Assembly: GCA_900317835.1 (NCBI GenBank)
Contig: ONIL01000009.1
Location: 18,809 to 82,808, forward strand
Source of the DNA: an uncultured Prevotellaceae bacterium
GTDB taxonomy: Bacteria > Bacteroidota > Bacteroidia > Bacteroidales > Muribaculaceae
DNA: 64,000 bases
Reading direction: 5' to 3'
The position numbers and the translations under genes were made by a program. Of the stretch, positions 63,668 through 64,000 are shown one piece after another; the stretch's first letter is position 1, and each line of letters starts with the position of its first letter. The notes under the pieces are model-generated. The model saw only the letters and a list, made by a program, of their open reading frames with translations, searched no databases and had not been told where the DNA came from.

Positions 63668-63705
63668 TAGTTGATAGAACACATATATTTATATAATATT
63701 TATAT

Positions 63706-63738
63706 AACCCGGAGCGGTCATTGTCCGTTCCGGGTTTT
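63706..63738 (+). terminator. Terminator of the coiled-coil gene
   Basis: AACCCGGAGCGG (63706-63717) pairs with CCGTTCCGGGTT (63725-63736) with one mismatch, followed by T residues. Confidence 0.75.
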
Positions 63739-63850
63739 AATTTGCTGTTTGTTAGCGGGTTGTTGTGGCTTTTGCCATGATTGGGATGAAAAGGCCATTG
63801 GTTTTGGTTTTGTTAAAGAGTGTTATTTTCAAAAGTTTTTCCCGAAAAAG

Positions 63851-63882
63851 TTTGGTCAGTATAAAAAGTGGTTGTAATTTTG
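63851..63882 (+). promoter_or_regulatory. Strong Bacteroidetes promoter near the right edge
   Basis: TTTG (63851-63854), a 20-bp spacer and TAATTTTG (63875-63882). Its gene lies beyond the window. The following leader (GAGATCATTGAAATG near 63964) resembles leaders of Bacteroidales rRNA operons, from memory only. Confidence 0.6.
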
Positions 63883-63894
63883 CAACGCTTTTCG

Positions 63895-63930
63895 GCTCAC
63901 GATATGGTAAATTGCGTGAGCGATTTTTTT
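63895..63930 (+). terminator. Terminator-like hairpin directly after a promoter, possible attenuator
   Basis: GCTCACG (63895-63901) pairs with CGTGAGC (63915-63921) and is followed by seven T (63924-63930). It begins only about six bases after the predicted start of transcription. As an intrinsic terminator it would yield an RNA of about 40 nt, so read-through must be controlled if a gene follows. Confidence 0.5.
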
Positions 63931-64000
63931 GACGCCTTTTTGGGGCGGTGCGCCGCGGAGCTGAGAGATCATTGAAATGTTTGCAATGAGGAAATTGACA

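Overview
The window looks like a chromosome segment of a gut-type Bacteroidales bacterium, probably Muribaculaceae- or Prevotella-like. Evidence: many promoters fit the Bacteroidetes -33/-7 form (TTTG or TTG, about 19-20 bp, TAnnTTTG); the tmRNA encodes the tag GENNYALAA; DUF4301, DUF3853 and a secreted dockerin-repeat protein are Bacteroidetes-type families; and a GH29 fucosidase and a C69 dipeptidase are exported. Assignment below the order level is inference.

Left part (1-41.3 kb): an accessory island. At 1-3.5 kb there is a leftward operon of small, overlapping, mobile-element-like genes. It contains duplicated and decayed paralogues and an HNH-like protein. From 3.77 to 33.6 kb, ten or so rightward genes form a large apparent defence operon: SNF2 helicase, giant N6-adenine methylase, HEPN-like protein, relic ORF, membrane/coiled-coil protein, two DUF262 proteins, GHKL (sacsin/Hsp90-like) ATPase, SF1 helicase, giant DEAD helicase with DUF1998, and a RelE/ParE-UvrD fusion. 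It starts at a Bacteroidetes promoter followed by a perfect 10-bp inverted repeat. The parts recall DISARM (DrmD/DrmMI), Druantia (DruE) and GmrSD, but the combination matches no named system I know. A second unit (34.0-37.8 kb) has an SF1 helicase fused to a PD-(D/E)XK nuclease, then a NADAR gene broken by an amber codon. At 37.9-40.9 kb lie leftward maintenance genes of an integrative element: an AAA_25 RepA-like ATPase, a DUF3853 excisionase-like protein and one unknown protein.

The most informative detail is a chimeric 83-codon relic at 12541-12792. Its start matches the start of the GHKL gene and its end matches the end of the methylase gene. It is best explained by two tandem versions of the same system (methylase - accessory genes - GHKL) fused by a deletion. 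One version carried the HEPN gene and the other carried the membrane protein and DUF262 pair. In addition, the SF1 helicase and the DruE-like helicase share a homologous C-terminal domain of about 80 residues.

Right part (41.3-64 kb): conserved core genome, visibly more GC-rich. In order: tmRNA (ssrA), an RNase D-like exonuclease, a RelA/SpoT protein with a degenerate HD site, DUF4301, a thioredoxin, the rpsF-rpsR-rplI operon, a Dabb protein, a secreted repeat/dockerin protein, rimO, ftsY, a three-gene exported hydrolase operon (carboxylesterase, fucosidase, C69 dipeptidase), a bile acid:Na+ symporter-family protein, topA and a coiled-coil protein. A promoter with an immediate terminator-like hairpin, perhaps an rRNA operon leader, ends the window.
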